From the NCBI GenBank assembly GCA_002373085.1, contig DFJP01000030.1:1-16062 (forward strand): DNA of 16,062 nucleotides. The letters run 5' to 3'. This DNA is from Caryophanales bacterium UBA3668 (GTDB lineage: Bacteria; Bacillota_I; Bacilli_A; RFN20; CAG-826). Positions 13,838-16,062 of this stretch are shown piece after piece. Position 1 is the stretch's first letter. Each line of letters starts with the position of its first letter. A program made the translations under genes and the position numbers. The notes beneath the pieces are model-generated. The model ran no database searches. It worked only from the letters and a program-made list of their open reading frames with translations, and was not told the DNA's origin.

Positions 13838-15160
13838 CTAAACTTCCTCCTTTATCCACTTTCCGTTTTTTACTGGTTTAGCTTTGGCTCTTTTTCTTGC
13901 AGCTTCTTTCATCTCTGCTGTCCAGCCATCGCTTCTTTTTGGGTCATCCCAGTGAGCATCGATTGTCTTCCCGCTTAATAGGACATAAGTTAGGATGTTA
14001 TCTCGCTTCACCAATATTTTTTGAACTTTTGACCTAAGGATGTTGTTGGTTACTTCATCTAGGCCAAGCGTGACTTTTGTCACATCAATCAGTATGTTTT
14101 CTGGTATCTGCTTGGCATCGCACCGTGCTTTTCCTTCATAAAGGAATGTCGCACACATGTAATGATTCTTGTATGGTCCTTTCTTAAAGCAGTACTGTCT
14201 ACCGCAATTAGCACAGAACAGTAAACCAGAGAATTCTCTAATGACCTTTTGCTTAACTTGGGTAGTATTGTTTTCTGCAGCCTTTTTCTTCCTTAACGCT
14301 TGTACCTTATCAAATGTTTCTTTATCGATAATTGGTTCATGGTCGTTTTCCACTAGGTAGGAGTCTTTTTGACCACGATTATTGTGTCTACCGGTTGAAA
14401 GGTAATTAGAGACATATGTTTTTTGTAATATGAGGTCTCCTTTATATGTGACGTTAGTGAGCATACTCTTAATATGTGATTGAGCCCACCTACCACCTTT
14501 TAACGATGGAACGCCTTCTTCATTAAGGAGCTTAGCGATTGCATGATCACCTAATCCTTCTAGATAAAGCGAGTACACTCTTCTTACGATTGGGGCCTTA
14601 GCTTCGTCTTTGACGAATTTCCTATTAACTATCTTGTAGCCAACGCAGTTTGCACCACCCCATAATCTTCCTTCTTCAAAGTCCTTTTTTATTCTCCATC
14701 TTTGGTTAAGACTAGTTGAACGAGCTTCTTCTTGAGCAAAGGATGCTTGTAAAGTGAGCATCAGTTCGCCTTCGTAGGACATCGAGTTTATCTTTTGTTC
14801 TTCGAAATAAACATCAATGCCTAGGTTTTTAAGCTCTCGACAAGCCTCTAATAAAACCACCGTGTTTCTAGCAAATCTAGATACGCTTTTAGTGAGTATT
14901 AAATCAATCTTGCCGGCTCTAGCATCTTCCATCATCTTTTGAAAACCAGGACGGTCTACTTTGGTGCCACTAATTCCTTCGTCAGAATAAACGCCAACAT
15001 AAGTCCAGTCTCTATGGCTTTGGATGAGCTGAGAATAATAGGAGATTTGATAAGAAAGGGAATGCAGCGACATCTCTTTTTCAGCACTGACACGAGCGTA
15101 GGCACAGACCCTCTTTTTATTAGGAAGTTTTTGGATTCTTTCTACCTTATCAATGTTCAT
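13838..15160 (-). CDS. Large serine recombinase 1
   Basis: The product is 440 residues. The catalytic domain (about 15-155) carries YARVS with nucleophile S25, SDEGISGT (59-66) and SVSRFARNT (92-100). The recombinase domain (about 165-290) includes YLEGLGDHAIAKLLNEEGVP and GDLILQKTYVSNY. The zinc ribbon has C316, C319, C336 and C347. Its C-terminal coiled coil is shorter than in recombinase 2, and the tail is rich in Lys and Arg. The two proteins share the domain plan and many motifs but are far from identical, so they are old paralogs. AGGAGG lies about 11 bases before ATG 15160. The third copy of the 17-bp core covers this start codon, so recombinase binding there could shut off its own expression. 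Confidence 0.93.
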   Translation of the reverse strand: MNIDKVERIQKLPNKKRVCAYARVSAEKEMSLHSLSYQISYYSQLIQSHRDWTYVGVYSDEGISGTKVDRPGFQKMMEDARAGKIDLILTKSVSRFARNTVVLLEACRELKNLGIDVYFEEQKINSMSYEGELMLTLQASFAQEEARSTSLNQRWRIKKDFEEGRLWGGANCVGYKIVNRKFVKDEAKAPIVRRVYSLYLEGLGDHAIAKLLNEEGVPSLKGGRWAQSHIKSMLTNVTYKGDLILQKTYVSNYLSTGRHNNRGQKDSYLVENDHEPIIDKETFDKVQALRKKKAAENNTTQVKQKVIREFSGLLFCANCGRQYCFKKGPYKNHYMCATFLYEGKARCDAKQIPENILIDVTKVTLGLDEVTNNILRSKVQKILVKRDNILTYVLLSGKTIDAHWDDPKRSDGWTAEMKEAARKRAKAKPVKNGKWIKEEV

Positions 15161-15171
15161 TTTTGATACAA
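15155..15171. repeat. Third copy of the 17-bp core, across the recombinase 1 start codon
   Basis: GTTCATTTTTGATACAA differs from array B's core at one of 17 positions and has the same orientation. It spans the ATG (15158-15160) and reaches the ribosome binding site. No 20-21 bp periodic array follows. With array B it brackets the two recombinase genes. Confidence 0.6.
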
Positions 15172-15187
15172 TCCTCCTGGTTATATA

Positions 15188-15205
15188 TTCGCTCTATAGA
15201 GCGAA
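15188..15205. repeat. Perfect 18-bp palindrome between the SHOCT-like gene and recombinase 1
   Basis: TTCGCTCTATAGAGCGAA is fully palindromic. Its centre, CTATAG, resembles the central palindrome of array A (TTCTATATAGAA). In RNA it would form a 7-bp hairpin without a T-run, just upstream of the recombinase 1 ribosome binding site. Confidence 0.65.
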
Positions 15206-15214
15206 GTTATCCAG

Positions 15215-15385
15215 TTATTCAGCATTAAAAACGCTCCTTTTGGAGATGTTATATTTGGCTAATAATCGAGTATTTATTAAGGCAAAATGTTCCTTAGTTA
15301 AGGAGCCTTCTTTGACCATATTTTCAAAGACTGTTCTACTAGTTAAGTAATTGTGAACGCGTTGGCGATAATCATTGTTTTCCAT
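15215..15385 (-). CDS. SHOCT-like small protein, copy 2
   Basis: The product is 56 residues from ATG 15385, chosen because MENNDYRQRVHNY aligns with the start of copy 1. It shares YRxRV, EGSL and KYNISKRSV with the copy at 11729-11938 and ends shortly after. Its start overlaps the last 14 bases of the HTH/zinc-finger gene, so it is translated by coupling. Recombinase 1 starts 55 bases downstream, past the 18-bp palindrome. Small proteins of this size in front of serine recombinases are a recurring arrangement in Bacillota; the role is unknown. Confidence 0.7.
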   Translation of the reverse strand: MENNDYRQRVHNYLTSRTVFENMVKEGSLTKEHFALINTRLLAKYNISKRSVFNAE

Positions 15386-15746
15386 AGCGATGTTTATTTG
15401 CACAAGCTCTTGAACAGAATCTAGATTTAACAAAAGAATATTGCTTATACTCTTTGCCGCAGTGTTCGCACACATGGATTACATGGCGTCTTCTTTTATT
15501 ATTCCTGTAATCTTCGTATTTACATTCCTTGCAGCAGTATTTAGGTTTCTTACCAGTCACTCCTTTTCTAACAGGAAGAGATTTCCCACAATTTAAGCAG
15601 GATGCATAGTAAAGAACATCTTCGCTTTCCTTTAGAAAAATATTTATACGAGCTGAAGTAACACCAATAATAGCGGCGATATCCTTTTGTTTCATTCCCT
15701 GGTTTCTATACATATCAAGGATTTGATTTCTTTGTTCGGTAGTCAT
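15372..15746 (-). CDS. HTH plus twin zinc-finger protein, copy 2 (recombinase module)
   Basis: The product is 124 residues, the same length as copy 1. The helix-turn-helix (about 5-40) contains QKDIAAIIGVTSARINIFL. Zinc ligands are C50-C53, C71/C72, C75, then C93-C96, C111 and C115. The second finger and the joining segment CKYEDYRN are almost identical to copy 1, while the first 60 residues are diverged; that suggests the same partner or fold but perhaps different DNA targets. AGGAGG precedes ATG 15746. It is the first gene of the probable operon HTH/zinc-finger, SHOCT-like, recombinase 1, recombinase 2, so it may control recombinase synthesis. Confidence 0.8.
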   Translation of the reverse strand: MTTEQRNQILDMYRNQGMKQKDIAAIIGVTSARINIFLKESEDVLYYASCLNCGKSLPVRKGVTGKKPKYCCKECKYEDYRNNKRRRHVIHVCEHCGKEYKQYSFVKSRFCSRACANKHRYGKQ

Positions 15747-15767
15747 GTGCCAACCTCCTTTTTCGAA

Positions 15768-15801
15768 GGTTTATGGCGGTTAGACTATGTAAGTGTGCAA
15801 A
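15768..15801 (-). promoter_or_regulatory. Conserved bipartite box upstream of HTH/zinc-finger copy 2
   Basis: GGTTTATGGCG (15768-15778), 12 bases, then AAGTGTGCAAA (15791-15801). One mismatch separates it from the box at 11693-11726, and the spacing is identical. It lies 22 bases before the start codon, against 18 bases in copy 1. Confidence 0.6.
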
Positions 15802-15823
15802 AAAACTCCAAATCGATGGAGTT
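15799..15823 (-). terminator. Terminator-like hairpin upstream of the recombinase operon
   Basis: On the minus strand AACTCCA (15817-15823), six-base loop and TGGAGTT (15804-15810) are followed by five T's. There is no minus-strand gene to its right in the window, and its T-run merges with the conserved box. It may be an attenuator in the operon leader, or a terminator left from a gene displaced by insertion. Confidence 0.5.
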
Positions 15824-15882
15824 AGAAAAACAATTCTTGTATACTACTTACACGGGCATAAGGACTAATGGTTAGCTTATTA

Positions 15883-15899
15883 GTTCAATATAGGTAGCA
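15883..15899. repeat. Weak fourth relative of the 17-bp core at the right edge of the island
   Basis: GTTCAATATAGGTAGCA matches the array A core at 13 of 17 bases, including the first nine, in the same orientation. It lies in the leader of the gene at 15941 and may mark the right boundary of the recombinase module. It could also be chance. Confidence 0.25.
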
Positions 15900-15940
15900 C
15901 GAGAGTTACCAATAATAGTTTTATTAAAGGAGAAACACTT

Positions 15941-16062
15941 ATGTCCGATTATGAACTTCCAGTTACTGTCTCTTCGGTGAGGCATGAATTCGGAACCTTC
16001 TTTGACAGAGTTAGAGTTCTTTATAACTTAGCATTCTTCAAAGAAGAAAAAGGCTACAGAGC
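15941..16062 (+). CDS. Start of an unidentified plus-strand gene (partial, runs off the right edge)
   Basis: ATG 15941 is preceded by AAAGGAG at good spacing and opens a frame that stays open for the remaining 40 codons, beginning MSDYELPVTV and containing VRHEFGTFFDRVRVLYNLAF. The visible part is soluble, with no signal peptide or membrane segment. I cannot assign a family. It is divergent from the recombinase operon, with 194 bases between the start codons, and is likely backbone outside the island. Confidence 0.7.
   Translation, partial: MSDYELPVTVSSVRHEFGTFFDRVRVLYNLAFFKEEKGYR

Noticed and set aside
15850..15905. tRNA-like stretch with GGTTAGC and GTTCAATA words
   Set aside because: The acceptor, D and T stems do not pair and there is no GTTCGAATC-type T loop, so it is not a tRNA; only a weak core-like word is kept.

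Overview
This is a low-GC, AT-rich bacterial window that reads with the standard bacterial code: TGA is not needed as a sense codon in the genes I traced. It has AGGAGG-type ribosome binding sites, short hairpin-plus-T-run terminators and divergent promoters. This fits a Bacillota-type host, possibly an uncultured gut Bacilli or Mollicutes-related lineage. That placement is inferred from composition, signals and gene families, not from a marker gene.

Layout. 1-90 is the 3' end of an unidentified plus-strand gene, followed by a bidirectional terminator. 142-4005 looks like chromosomal backbone on the minus strand: an EAL-type c-di-GMP phosphodiesterase whose C-terminal PAS domain is cut by one in-frame TAA (694-696), a small membrane protein and a class I methyltransferase. 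4037-7290 holds a small SHOCT-like gene and a first restriction-modification (R-M) locus: an HNH nuclease and a C5-cytosine methyltransferase in one minus-strand operon, with a divergent XRE regulator and two matching palindromic operators in the shared promoter region. 7291-7616 is non-coding: a candidate structured RNA and a repeat array. 7626-11240 is a second R-M cassette: a BglII-like nuclease and a C5 methyltransferase (divergent), then a convergent DUF3883/NOV_C-type PD-(D/E)xK nuclease. 11301-11938 encodes an HTH/zinc-finger protein and a SHOCT-like small protein. 12239-15160 encodes two tandem serine recombinases, preceded (15215-15746) by a paralogous SHOCT-like plus HTH/zinc-finger pair. 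15941 to the end is the start of another plus-strand gene.

Main observation. A 17-bp element, GTTCA(A/T)(A/T)TTTGATACAA with variation at one or two positions, occurs in the same orientation left of R-M cassette 2 (7549-7565), just past the 3' end of the recombinase genes (12156-12172) and across the start codon of the first recombinase (15155-15171). A weak fourth copy is at 15883-15899. The first two copies sit in a longer shared block, each followed by a 20-21 bp periodic array. They separate the R-M cassette from the recombinase module. The two modules also share a paralogous two-gene head and a conserved bipartite upstream box. I infer an autonomous recombinase unit beside a recombinase-less, defence-carrying sibling that may be moved in trans. 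The sequence shows the repeats and paralogy directly; the mobility model is inference.
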